From NCBI RefSeq assembly GCF_900108345.1, contig NZ_FNVV01000014.1, positions 1,054,001-1,118,000 on the forward strand: 64,000 bases of DNA, read 5' to 3'. Numbering within the stretch: the stretch's first letter is position 1; every line of letters starts with the position of its first letter. Shown piece by piece: positions 27,995-36,244 of this stretch. The notes under the pieces are model-generated. The model made no database searches. It worked only from the letters and a program-made list of their open reading frames with translations, and was not told the DNA's origin. This DNA comes from Bacteroides ndongoniae (GTDB lineage: Bacteria > Bacteroidota > Bacteroidia > Bacteroidales > Bacteroidaceae). Made by a program: the position numbers and the translations under genes.

Positions 27995-29170
27995 ATGGAA
28001 AAGACTTGGAGATGGTTTGGTAAGAAAGACAAAATCACGCTCGATATGCTGCGCCAGATTGGCGTAGAAGGTATTGTCACCGCTCTGCACGATGTGCCCA
28101 ACGGTGAAATCTGGACTCTGGAGGCCATCAACAACCTGAAAAGTTACATCGAAGCGCACGGCCTGCGCTGGTCGGTGGTAGAAAGCCTGCCCGTATGCGA
28201 GGCTATCAAATACGCCGGTCCCGAACGGGAACAACTGATTGAAAACTACAAAGTAAGTCTGGCCAATCTGGGCAAGGCTGGCATCAAGACCGTATGCTAC
28301 AACTTCATGCCGGTCATCGACTGGATACGCACCGACCTGCAACACCCTTGGGCCGACGGGACTTCTTCCCTTTACTTCGACCGCATCCGCTTTGCCTACT
28401 TCGACGTCAAGATTCTGCAACGCGAAGGAGCCGAAGCCGACTATACCGCCGAAGAATTGCAGAAGGTGGCCGAACTGGACAAAACCATTACCGAAGCCGA
28501 AAAGGACGAACTGATTGATACCATCATCGTCAAGACACAAGGCTTCGTCAACGGCAACATCAAGGAAGGCGACAAGAACCCCGTGAACATCTTCCGCAAC
28601 CTGCTGGCTTTGTACAAAGGCATCGACCGCGATGCCCTGCGCGAGAACATGCGCTACTTCCTGGCAGCCGTTATGCCGGTGTGCGATGAATACGGTGTCA
28701 ACATGTGCGTTCACCCCGACGATCCTCCCTTCCAGGTGCTGGGTCTGCCACGCATCGTAACGGACGAGGCCGACATCGAATGGTTCCTGCAAGCTGTGGA
28801 CAATCCGCACAACGGACTGACCTTCTGCGCCGGCTCGCTCAGTGCAGGCGAACAGAACGACACCCGCGAACTGGCCCGCAAGTTTGCCAAGCGTACCCAC
28901 TTTGTCCACCTGCGCAGTACCAAAGCCATGCCGGGCGGCAACTTCATCGAAAGCTCGCACCTCGAAGGACGCGGACATCTGATCGACCTGATCCGCATCT
29001 TCGAGCAGGAGAACCCCGCACTGCCCATGCGCGTAGACCACGGACGCACCATGCTGGGCGACGAAGCCAAAGGCTACAATCCGGGATACTCCTTCCACGG
29101 ACGTATGCTGGCCCTGGCCCAAGTCGAAGGAATGATGGCTGTAGTCCGCGACGAACTCAGTCGGAAATAA
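27995..29170 (+). CDS. uxuA: D-mannonate dehydratase UxuA
   Basis: 391 residues, the usual full length, with no signal peptide. Typical segments are MEKTWRWFGKKDKITLDMLR and VEGIVTALHDVPNGEIW at the N-terminus. Metal-ligand regions follow: MCVHPDDPP, FCAGSLSAG, FVHLRS and MRVDHGRTMLGD. It is a Mn/Fe TIM-barrel dehydratase that converts D-mannonate to 2-keto-3-deoxygluconate in cytoplasmic glucuronate catabolism. It is the last gene of the xylan operon and links GH67-released glucuronate to central metabolism. Isomerase (uxaC) and reductase (uxuB) genes are not in the window. A 22-bp repeat array separates it from the convergent GH88 gene. Confidence 0.96.
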   Translation: MEKTWRWFGKKDKITLDMLRQIGVEGIVTALHDVPNGEIWTLEAINNLKSYIEAHGLRWSVVESLPVCEAIKYAGPEREQLIENYKVSLANLGKAGIKTVCYNFMPVIDWIRTDLQHPWADGTSSLYFDRIRFAYFDVKILQREGAEADYTAEELQKVAELDKTITEAEKDELIDTIIVKTQGFVNGNIKEGDKNPVNIFRNLLALYKGIDRDALRENMRYFLAAVMPVCDEYGVNMCVHPDDPPFQVLGLPRIVTDEADIEWFLQAVDNPHNGLTFCAGSLSAGEQNDTRELARKFAKRTHFVHLRSTKAMPGGNFIESSHLEGRGHLIDLIRIFEQENPALPMRVDHGRTMLGDEAKGYNPGYSFHGRMLALAQVEGMMAVVRDELSRK

Positions 29171-29190
29171 GGTACAGATACCCCTTTTAT

Positions 29191-29277
29191 AAAACACTTG
29201 TACGGCTCGTGAGCGACACTTGCATGGCTCGCGAGCCGTACTTGTGTTGTTCACGAGCCGCACTTGTGTGGCTCACC
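29191..29277. repeat. 22-bp tandem array, GGCTCRCGAGC family
   Basis: ACTTG recurs with its final G at 29200, 29222, 29244 and 29266, exactly 22 bp apart. Intervening words are of the GGCTCGTGAGC / GGCTCGCGAGCC type. It is the same family as at 13.6 kb and lies again between two convergent genes. Confidence 0.88.
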
Positions 29278-29308
29278 ACCCCCTCCAGAAGTCTCAGAAA
29301 GGCATCTT

Positions 29309-30526
29309 TCAGAACAGTGGTTTCCCCTCTTCCAGTTTCTTCAGCCTCAGTAAAGCCTCGATGTAATAATAGTCTGCATAAATAATGGAAGCATCTATCT
29401 CCGACTTCGCAGGCCAGTGCCCTGTTGAGTGCAGCAGAAAGGCTGTATTGGTCTTCCTGCTTTGATACTTCTCCGAGCTAAGGCTGGTCAGCATCCGCAC
29501 GGCAGAATCCTTGTATGCACTTCCCCGTTCGGCAGGCAAGTAAGTGGACAACTCCAACAAAGCCGAAGCAACCACCGCGGCAGCCGACGCGTCACGCGGA
29601 GCCTCGGGAATGGACGGATCGTCGAAATCCCAATAAGGTACAGCATCTTCCGGAAGGCGCGACAGGTAAACATCGGCTACTTTCTGCACAAAGTCCAGAT
29701 AACGAACATCTTTCGTCTCTCGATACATCACCGTAAAACCGTAGATGGCCCATGCCTGTCCACGTGCCCACATGGTGTTGTCTCCGTAACCCTGGTGAGT
29801 CACTCCGCGCAGGAATTCACCGCTCAGCGTGTCGTATACAGCCACATGATAGGACGTATAGTCCGGACGGAACTGATACTTCATGGTACGGTCGGCATGC
29901 GATATCGCTATGTCGGCCAGGTAAGGGTTGCCTCCGTTTTTCGATGCCCAGAACAACAGTTCCAGATTTATCATGTTGTCCATAATCGTGTTATATCCGC
30001 CAAACATCTGCACATTGCGCGGCCACGACAGTATGGTGCCTGCTTTGGGGCGGAACAAAGTGGCCAACGTATCGGCTGTATCCAGAATCACCTGTTTGTA
30101 CTCCGGATTGCGGGTCAAACGATAGCCGTTGCCATAGCTGCAAAATACCAGAAAACCCAGATCATGATCGTAGGCCGGTTTCTCGGACAGAAACTTCAGC
30201 GAAGCCGTAAACTTCTCGGCTTCCTGACGGATGCTTTCGTCCTGCGTATACTCATAATCGTACCACAGCACACCGGGCCAGAAACCACTGCACCATTCTT
30301 CGCTGGTTGCCTTACGGCAGTTCCATCGTGTTTCACCTTGCAGGATATTACGGGGCATCATCGTGTAATCCGTCACTCCGTTTTCATCCTTCAGGTCTTT
30401 CAGCGTACGTTCTACCTGACGGCTGCAATAGTCCAACTCATTGTCCGCACTGAATGTACGGTCGGAAACCGAGCAAGCCGCCAGCAGAAACATCCCCATG
30501 CTCATCCCAAAAACTAAATTCTTCAT
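29309..30526 (-). CDS. GH88 unsaturated glucuronyl hydrolase lipoprotein
   Basis: 405 residues with lipobox LLAAC (cysteine 18). It has an (alpha/alpha)6 barrel. The two catalytic aspartates appear as D122 in YDHDLGF and D183 in NTIMDNMIN, spaced 61 residues apart as D88/D149 in Bacillus UGL. GAGs and other uronate polymers cut by lyases leave a 4,5-unsaturated uronic acid, which GH88 enzymes hydrate and remove. No lyase is in this operon, but a heparinase II/III-type gene lies at 58.8 kb. It is the last gene of the minus-strand SusC/SusD operon, 32 bp after the GH43 gene, and ends at a convergent repeat array. Confidence 0.92.
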   Translation of the reverse strand: MKNLVFGMSMGMFLLAACSVSDRTFSADNELDYCSRQVERTLKDLKDENGVTDYTMMPRNILQGETRWNCRKATSEEWCSGFWPGVLWYDYEYTQDESIRQEAEKFTASLKFLSEKPAYDHDLGFLVFCSYGNGYRLTRNPEYKQVILDTADTLATLFRPKAGTILSWPRNVQMFGGYNTIMDNMINLELLFWASKNGGNPYLADIAISHADRTMKYQFRPDYTSYHVAVYDTLSGEFLRGVTHQGYGDNTMWARGQAWAIYGFTVMYRETKDVRYLDFVQKVADVYLSRLPEDAVPYWDFDDPSIPEAPRDASAAAVVASALLELSTYLPAERGSAYKDSAVRMLTSLSSEKYQSRKTNTAFLLHSTGHWPAKSEIDASIIYADYYYIEALLRLKKLEEGKPLF

Positions 30527-30558
30527 ACCTTTTTCAAACTTTAATCTTTATATATCTT

Positions 30559-32208
30559 TCATTTACTCACACGAAACCAGTCAACGTCTACCCAGCCACG
30601 TTCCTTGCCATAAGGAGTAACGCTGAACAGGCCTACCTTAGCACCGATCCATTTCCCTTGCCGGGCCGTAAACGGTGCCCCTGCTTGCATAAACTTCTTG
30701 CCGTCGAGGCTGTAATAGAAGCGGCATACAGCTCCCTTGCCTACCTGCACACGCAAAAAAATGTCACGCTCATAGTTGGGATGCAGTCCGGCCTCAAACT
30801 TCCGGCTCACCGGTACTTCGGCCAGGGTGACAACCGTCTCCGGCATGCCCTGTTCGGCATCCTTGCAGACGGTTTGCTTCAGCACAAATGCTTCTCCCTG
30901 CTTTTCCACACCGATGCGGCAATAGTCCCAACCCATCACTATCAGGCCCGACTGCTGTCCGTCGTCCTTGGCCGATACCTTCAGTTTAGTGGTGACAGTA
31001 AACTCCTCGGCCGGAAACTTCTGCAACAGCAGGTTGGGCACCTCCCAACAGTTCACGAAGTGCTCCGACAGGATGTGCGAGTAAATACGAATATATCCCA
31101 GATCGGAAGTAAAGCCAAAACAATCCTGATAATTGGCATGCCACTCCCACTGCAGTCCCAGCTTGCGCGAATCAAACTCATCACTTTCCACCGGAGTCTG
31201 TACCGGCCAGTTGCGTCCTACATCCGGCTTGCGATGCCGCTTCATCGGCTCGCCACAACCATCTCCATCCTTGTCTGTCCCGATGACAGGCCAATTGTCT
31301 TTCCACTCCACCGGGTTCAGATGGATAACACGTCCGTAGGCACCTTTATCCTGAAAGTGTACGAACCACGACTCACCGGCGCGGGTTTTCACCCAGCCTC
31401 CCTGATGCGGACCGTTGATGTCGGTACTTCCCTGTGCCATGACGATTTTCGATTCGTACGGACCATACACATGTTTCGAGCGCAAGGCTATCTGCCAGCC
31501 TTCAACCACTCCGCCTGCCGGAGCCAATATATAGTAATACCCATTGTTTTTATAGAATTTTGCGCCTTCCACCGTATGGTTCACTCCGTCGTTACCGTCG
31601 AACACCAGTACCGGTTCGCCAATTACCTGCGTACCTTCCGCATTCATCTCGCAAATGGTAATGATGCTGTTGAATCCAGCCCGACTGCCTGCCCAGGCAT
31701 GAGCCAGATACACCTTTCCGTCCTCGTCCCATAAAGGCGAAGGATCAATCATTCCCCGACCGGCTTTCACCAGTATCGGCTTCTCCCACTCGCCTTTGGG
31801 GTCTTTGGTCTTCACCATAAAGATTCCCCAGTCCGGATCGCCCCAATAGATGTAGAATTCGCCGTTATGATGACGGATGCAGGGCGCCCAGACACCTTTT
31901 CCGTGCTGTGGTTTGCGGTAAAAATCCTTCGGTTCCACCTCCTTCAGGGCATAGTTGACCAATTGCCAGTTGACCAGATCCTTGGAGTGCAGAATAGGCA
32001 AACCCGGCGTACACTGAAAGCTGGAAGCCGTCATGTAGAAGTCATCGCCTACCGCACACACGTCGGGGTCAGAATAATCGGCATGAAGCACCGGATTGAC
32101 ATACGTTCCGTCCGACTGATCGGACACCCATACGTCCGATACGTATTGTGCTTCCGCATTCATTTGCCAACTACCCAACAGGGCCAGTACCATTATCAGT
32201 CTTTTCAT
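30559..32208 (-). CDS. GH43 glycosidase with C-terminal beta-sandwich (subfamily 12-like)
   Basis: 549 residues, with a signal peptide to about 20 (AEA). An N-terminal five-bladed propeller (about 35-330) has base D47 in YSDPDV, the modulator aspartate in MIDPSPLW, and the acid in HTVEGAKFY. It is followed by a DUF1349-type jelly roll (about 350-548) that often completes the active site or binds glycan in GH43 enzymes. Probable activity is alpha-L-arabinofuranosidase or beta-xylosidase, and sequence alone does not decide. It lies in the minus operon between GH97 and GH88. The 271 bp upstream contain a dispersed inverted-repeat element. Confidence 0.88.
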   Translation of the reverse strand: MKRLIMVLALLGSWQMNAEAQYVSDVWVSDQSDGTYVNPVLHADYSDPDVCAVGDDFYMTASSFQCTPGLPILHSKDLVNWQLVNYALKEVEPKDFYRKPQHGKGVWAPCIRHHNGEFYIYWGDPDWGIFMVKTKDPKGEWEKPILVKAGRGMIDPSPLWDEDGKVYLAHAWAGSRAGFNSIITICEMNAEGTQVIGEPVLVFDGNDGVNHTVEGAKFYKNNGYYYILAPAGGVVEGWQIALRSKHVYGPYESKIVMAQGSTDINGPHQGGWVKTRAGESWFVHFQDKGAYGRVIHLNPVEWKDNWPVIGTDKDGDGCGEPMKRHRKPDVGRNWPVQTPVESDEFDSRKLGLQWEWHANYQDCFGFTSDLGYIRIYSHILSEHFVNCWEVPNLLLQKFPAEEFTVTTKLKVSAKDDGQQSGLIVMGWDYCRIGVEKQGEAFVLKQTVCKDAEQGMPETVVTLAEVPVSRKFEAGLHPNYERDIFLRVQVGKGAVCRFYYSLDGKKFMQAGAPFTARQGKWIGAKVGLFSVTPYGKERGWVDVDWFRVSK

Positions 32209-32280
32209 ATTCTGTTATCTCTAAAATTGTTCTGTGTCTGATGTCATCCGGGGATGTGTCAAAATAAAGAATCACTTTCC

Positions 32281-32357
32281 TTTAGGAACGGATTACACGG
32301 GAATTCACGGATTATTCTTGTTCTTTCCCCGTATATTCCGTGTAATCCGTGCCTAAA
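32281..32357. repeat. Dispersed element with 20-bp terminal inverted repeats
   Basis: TTTAGGAACGGATTACACGG (32281-32300) and CCGTGTAATCCGTGCCTAAA (32338-32357) are inverted copies with 19 of 20 pairs. A related copy lies at 47875-47956. Such ATTACGCGG/CCGTGCC elements look like a non-coding mobile or REP-type repeat. It interrupts the operon between the GH97 and GH43 genes and may form a transcript hairpin. Confidence 0.75.
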
Positions 32358-32479
32358 AGTCAGCCCCTCCTCATATCTGCTCTATTCAGCATCCTTACAC
32401 GATATAATACGAATAACAAAGCCCGGACACTCAACGCCGCATACAAATAAAACCAGCATCGAACAAACCGTCCGTTCCG

Positions 32480-34426
32480 TTACAGTTTCATGTTCTTCCG
32501 ATACTTCTTATACTTCCCGGTCTCTTCCCCTGTGGCCGGCACCAGACGGATGGCAGCTCCGCCACGGGGCTGTAAGGTGAAATGCAGACGTTGCGAGGCA
32601 TCTACCAGCAAATAAGTACACCGCACGTGTGTCCGCGTCTTTACCTCTTCCCCGCCATCGGTATAAATATAGGCCAGATACGGCTTGCCTTTGTCCAGAA
32701 ACGAAAGGTTTACTGTCTGTTGCGAACCTTCGTTGTTGGTCATGGCGGCTACAAACCATTCTTCTCCCTTACGTCGCGCCATCACGATGCCTTTTCCCGG
32801 CTCACCCGAAAGCACTTTGGAGTCGTCGAACACCGTCTGAAGATGTTCGAACCATTCTATCTCGGGTTCGCCCTGATAGAAGGAAGGACGGTCGTACCAG
32901 AAAATCGTCTGCAAAGGACTGTAAAAGATCAGCGACGCAGCCAGCTGATGGGCATGTGTGTTCTTCAGCCGTTTGTCGTAGTAACAGATCGTATAGTCGG
33001 CCGCCCCGTTTATCATGCGGGTGAAAGGAAGGATGGTGTTGTGTGTAGCATCGGGAAACTCCTCGTTGCCACAGATGCCTTCCTGTGTCAGCAGATTCGG
33101 ATAGGTACGGCTGAAACCCGAAGGACGAAACTCGTCGTGAATGTTCATCAACAAATGATTCTCGGCAGCCAGACGAACCAAGTCGTGCAACCACGTGGCC
33201 CAGCGATGGCTGGCATACTGCACAAAGCCCGACTTGACACCGACAATGCCCCACTCGCGCAACAACGGAAAAAGTTCGCGTGCCTGTTTCATCAGTGCGT
33301 GCTGGTTGACGTACAGCCAGATGCCCACACCTTTTTCCCTACCGTAAGCCACCACACGCGGCATGTCGACTTCGGGCACTACCTTTGTCGCATCGCCATC
33401 GTGCGAAGTGCAGGGCATGTACCACTTCCAGTCGAACAGCATGTAAGGAATGCAATGTTCCGCACAGAAGTCGATGGTGGCTATGGCTCCTTCAGTCGTA
33501 ATAGTTGTTTCACGCATAATTTTGCCCGGCTTCACCCATTGGTCGGCATCGGCTATTGCACAGGGAGGATTCAGATTCTGTATGATGTCGTTATGCTCCA
33601 GCAGGTCGCCCGGACGGTCGGCTGCCATAATCACTTTCCAGGGTGTGGCATAGTAGGTCACGATGTCCACAGGACTGTACATGACAGAAGTAAGCGTATT
33701 GCTCTTCTTGTCCGAAGCGACAAACTTGGTCAGACACCAGTCATCCACATCGGCATCGGTCAGGGCAGCCCATACTCCTCCGGGCAGTTCCAATGTCAGT
33801 GCTCTTTCTACCGGACGTCGGATATCCCCTACGGCTAAACGTTCGAACCGTGCCTGCGCCCACTCTTCGGCCCATGCCATGCTTCCGGCCGGAAAAGTGT
33901 ATTCCGTCAGGTCGGCCACCACCTTGTGGAAAATGGCTTTCGGATGCTCCGGAAAATAATAGCGGAAAGCAATTCCCTCGTTGTAAGCCCGTACTTCGAT
34001 ATTCAGCCGGTATTGCGATCCATCTTTCTTCGAAAGATACATTGTAGCCGAACGGTAACAGTCGCGCACCGTGCTTCGTTCCCCATAAAGCGGATGCCAG
34101 GTACGGTCGGCCAAAGGGAAATAACTCACCGAGTCGACTTCCAGATTGTCCATCCAGCAGTCTGGCTGCTTCAGGCTACGTTCGCCAAGTGCCATTTCCC
34201 ACACACGGTTGTCCATATCGAGTCCGGCACGCGACTCACCGAGCACCGTTTTTCCTTTATAATCCACCCGGTAACACAGTTCGTTGACTCCCGGTGACAC
34301 TGTCTTCTGCCAGAAAGCGATACGATGTGTTCCGTCGGGCGAAGCAAGTTGCAAGTCTTTCTCTTCACCGGCCCATAATGCAGTGGCAGTAGCCAATGTC
34401 CACAGAAATAATCCTATTCTTTTCAT
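32480..34426 (-). CDS. GH97 glycoside hydrolase, probable inverting type
   Basis: 648 residues, with a signal peptide to about 19. N-terminal beta-super-sandwich (25-270), (beta/alpha)8 barrel (280-560), C-terminal beta-domain. E455 in CGNEEF matches the family general acid, and E432 in NIHDEFRPSG matches the base E508 of SusB. Residue 400 (VKSGF) is glycine, where retaining members carry the aspartate nucleophile, and 400 to 455 is the same 55-residue spacing as D415-E470 in BtGH97b. So I predict an inverting alpha-glucosidase-like mechanism, although the E439 equivalent is not clear to me and the true substrate may differ. It is in the minus operon, 77 bp after the alpha/beta hydrolase gene. 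Confidence 0.88.
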   Translation of the reverse strand: MKRIGLFLWTLATATALWAGEEKDLQLASPDGTHRIAFWQKTVSPGVNELCYRVDYKGKTVLGESRAGLDMDNRVWEMALGERSLKQPDCWMDNLEVDSVSYFPLADRTWHPLYGERSTVRDCYRSATMYLSKKDGSQYRLNIEVRAYNEGIAFRYYFPEHPKAIFHKVVADLTEYTFPAGSMAWAEEWAQARFERLAVGDIRRPVERALTLELPGGVWAALTDADVDDWCLTKFVASDKKSNTLTSVMYSPVDIVTYYATPWKVIMAADRPGDLLEHNDIIQNLNPPCAIADADQWVKPGKIMRETTITTEGAIATIDFCAEHCIPYMLFDWKWYMPCTSHDGDATKVVPEVDMPRVVAYGREKGVGIWLYVNQHALMKQARELFPLLREWGIVGVKSGFVQYASHRWATWLHDLVRLAAENHLLMNIHDEFRPSGFSRTYPNLLTQEGICGNEEFPDATHNTILPFTRMINGAADYTICYYDKRLKNTHAHQLAASLIFYSPLQTIFWYDRPSFYQGEPEIEWFEHLQTVFDDSKVLSGEPGKGIVMARRKGEEWFVAAMTNNEGSQQTVNLSFLDKGKPYLAYIYTDGGEEVKTRTHVRCTYLLVDASQRLHFTLQPRGGAAIRLVPATGEETGKYKKYRKNMKL

Positions 34427-34503
34427 ATCTCAACTTATATTTAATCCACACATAGATAAATACGAATGAAAAGCACAAACTACCTAATAGCCCGGAAGAA
34501 ATG

Positions 34504-36156
34504 TCAGCGCACAATATAGAATGACCTTTCCACCGGTTCCGCAGTCTGTACCCGGCCCGCCAATCCGTACTGCCAGGCCACCACTGTCACCTTCAGCGGA
34601 AAGCGGCTGCGGGGCGGAATGGAAGTGAACACCAGCTTGTTGCCCACTATCTCGGCAGGTCCTTCCTTCACATAGTACGATACGGGTAAGCCGCAATCGG
34701 ATGTAGCACCCAGCGACAACGTGTCGATGCCAAACTCCACATCGGGCAAACCGGGGAACAGAATGTGTTGTCGCTTCCCCTCCGTATTCCGGTAGGGAAT
34801 ATTGAAACTCAGTTCCTGCACCGTACTCTTATAGTGACGGTCACCGGAACTGGCAGCCAACAACGTGATACTCCCCGTCCGTTTACGGTTATACAGTCCC
34901 ATGCGATAGAAGCTGACGCGGAAAGTCGTATCGTCCATTTGTTTCACAGGGCCGCAGATACGGGTAATGGTGGGACTGACAGCGGCATGCCGTTCCGTTA
35001 CAGAACGATAAATACTGTCTGTATAAACTGCTTTCAGGCAGAAAGTCAGTCCGTCTGCTTCGGGCACGAAACGGGCAGCCACCCGCTGATGTGCCTTTTC
35101 GTCATACGAAAGCAACTTGCCGTCCTGCACAAAGCACAAGTATTGCGGCTGCTTTCCCCGCTCCTCCCGATAAATGGACTCGGTCAGTTCCGCCATCTCA
35201 CGATCGAAGTACCAGAAAGCATCGTGCGGATCGCCTTTGTATGCCCCGTAAGGTGCGGGACGGGGACGCTTGGGTTGCCGCGGCGGAGCAGGCAGACGAG
35301 TTTCACCTTCAATGTCATCGCCCCGACGCCAACGTTCGGCCAGCCATCCGTCCTTCGGATTCACTTGCTTCAACTTCACCGGTCCGTCACCCGACATCTC
35401 AGGCAAACGCCACTCCAATGCCTTCTTCAAAAATAGCGCAATGTAACGGGCTGTGCGGTCGGACACATCGAAATGTCCCCGTCCTGCATCGCACAGAAAA
35501 GAGATGCAACTCTGCGGATACATCATACGGAAAGCCAATGCGGGCCGCACCCGTGCTTCCCACCACTCATATTCTCCTTCAATCATCAACCCCGGTATGC
35601 CGTCAATGTTGCGCGTCCGTCCCCACTCCAGATTGGCCCGGCCATATCCTGTCAGATTGGTGCGTGGTGCATCTCCGTGGTAAGAAACAACGGCCAGCGT
35701 CCGTTCCGGATTCCAGGCGGCAAAGTTCCAGGGGAAAGTAGCCATAGCCGAATGTCCCAGTGGAACAATGGGGGCATACGCCAGCTCTGAATAGCCACTC
35801 ACCTCTGCCAGACTGTCCAGTGCTTCCAACAGCGCGTCGTTACACCCGTTCGTCACATCCCACGGAAAGTCGAGGATAGGAGAAATCCACACCAACGCTA
35901 TGCCTGCTTCCTCCATTTCGCGCCTGAAAAGCGGATTTTCGAACAACGTTTCTTCACACATATTGTGCTGTCCCACGATCAAGGCCTTCACCCTATTGCA
36001 CGAAGGCGGCACCCACAGGAAAGCCTGCGGATGCCCGCCCGTCTCATCAGAAACTACTGCCGTCACCGGCACTGACCATTGCCATTCGGCTGGAAAAGCC
36101 TTGCTGCCCCACAAAGACAAGCAAAGCAACGTCATTATAAACCAATTTTTCTTCAT
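34504..36156 (-). CDS. Secreted alpha/beta-hydrolase of unrecognised family (candidate esterase)
   Basis: 550 residues, with a signal peptide to about 23. The first 250 residues look like an alpha/beta-hydrolase: a strand-rich start (HPQAFLWVPPSCNRVKALIV), nucleophile elbow GHSAMA with S136, an acidic loop GEYEWWEAR (E194 or E200) and H228 in GRGHFD. A proline- and arginine-rich hinge (PAPPRQPKRPRPAPYG, about 290-305) leads to a 240-residue beta-rich C-terminal region. I know of no named carbohydrate-esterase family with this architecture. Its place between GH97 and the double-GH43 gene, in a SusC/SusD operon, suggests removal of an acyl, feruloyl or uronoyl ester from the target glycan. That is inference; only the fold class and catalytic residues are visible. 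Confidence 0.7.
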   Translation of the reverse strand: MKKNWFIMTLLCLSLWGSKAFPAEWQWSVPVTAVVSDETGGHPQAFLWVPPSCNRVKALIVGQHNMCEETLFENPLFRREMEEAGIALVWISPILDFPWDVTNGCNDALLEALDSLAEVSGYSELAYAPIVPLGHSAMATFPWNFAAWNPERTLAVVSYHGDAPRTNLTGYGRANLEWGRTRNIDGIPGLMIEGEYEWWEARVRPALAFRMMYPQSCISFLCDAGRGHFDVSDRTARYIALFLKKALEWRLPEMSGDGPVKLKQVNPKDGWLAERWRRGDDIEGETRLPAPPRQPKRPRPAPYGAYKGDPHDAFWYFDREMAELTESIYREERGKQPQYLCFVQDGKLLSYDEKAHQRVAARFVPEADGLTFCLKAVYTDSIYRSVTERHAAVSPTITRICGPVKQMDDTTFRVSFYRMGLYNRKRTGSITLLAASSGDRHYKSTVQELSFNIPYRNTEGKRQHILFPGLPDVEFGIDTLSLGATSDCGLPVSYYVKEGPAEIVGNKLVFTSIPPRSRFPLKVTVVAWQYGLAGRVQTAEPVERSFYIVR

Positions 36157-36244
36157 GTCTGTCTTTCTTTGCGAATATAAAAGAGGAATATAGAAAAACT
36201 GTCAGCCCTCAGGCTGTAGCGATAGGGCCGACAGTTTTCATCTT

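Noticed and set aside
27935..29263. 442-codon minus-strand frame opposite uxuA
   Set aside because: It covers a secure uxuA gene and has no recognisable domain; it runs into a repeat array.
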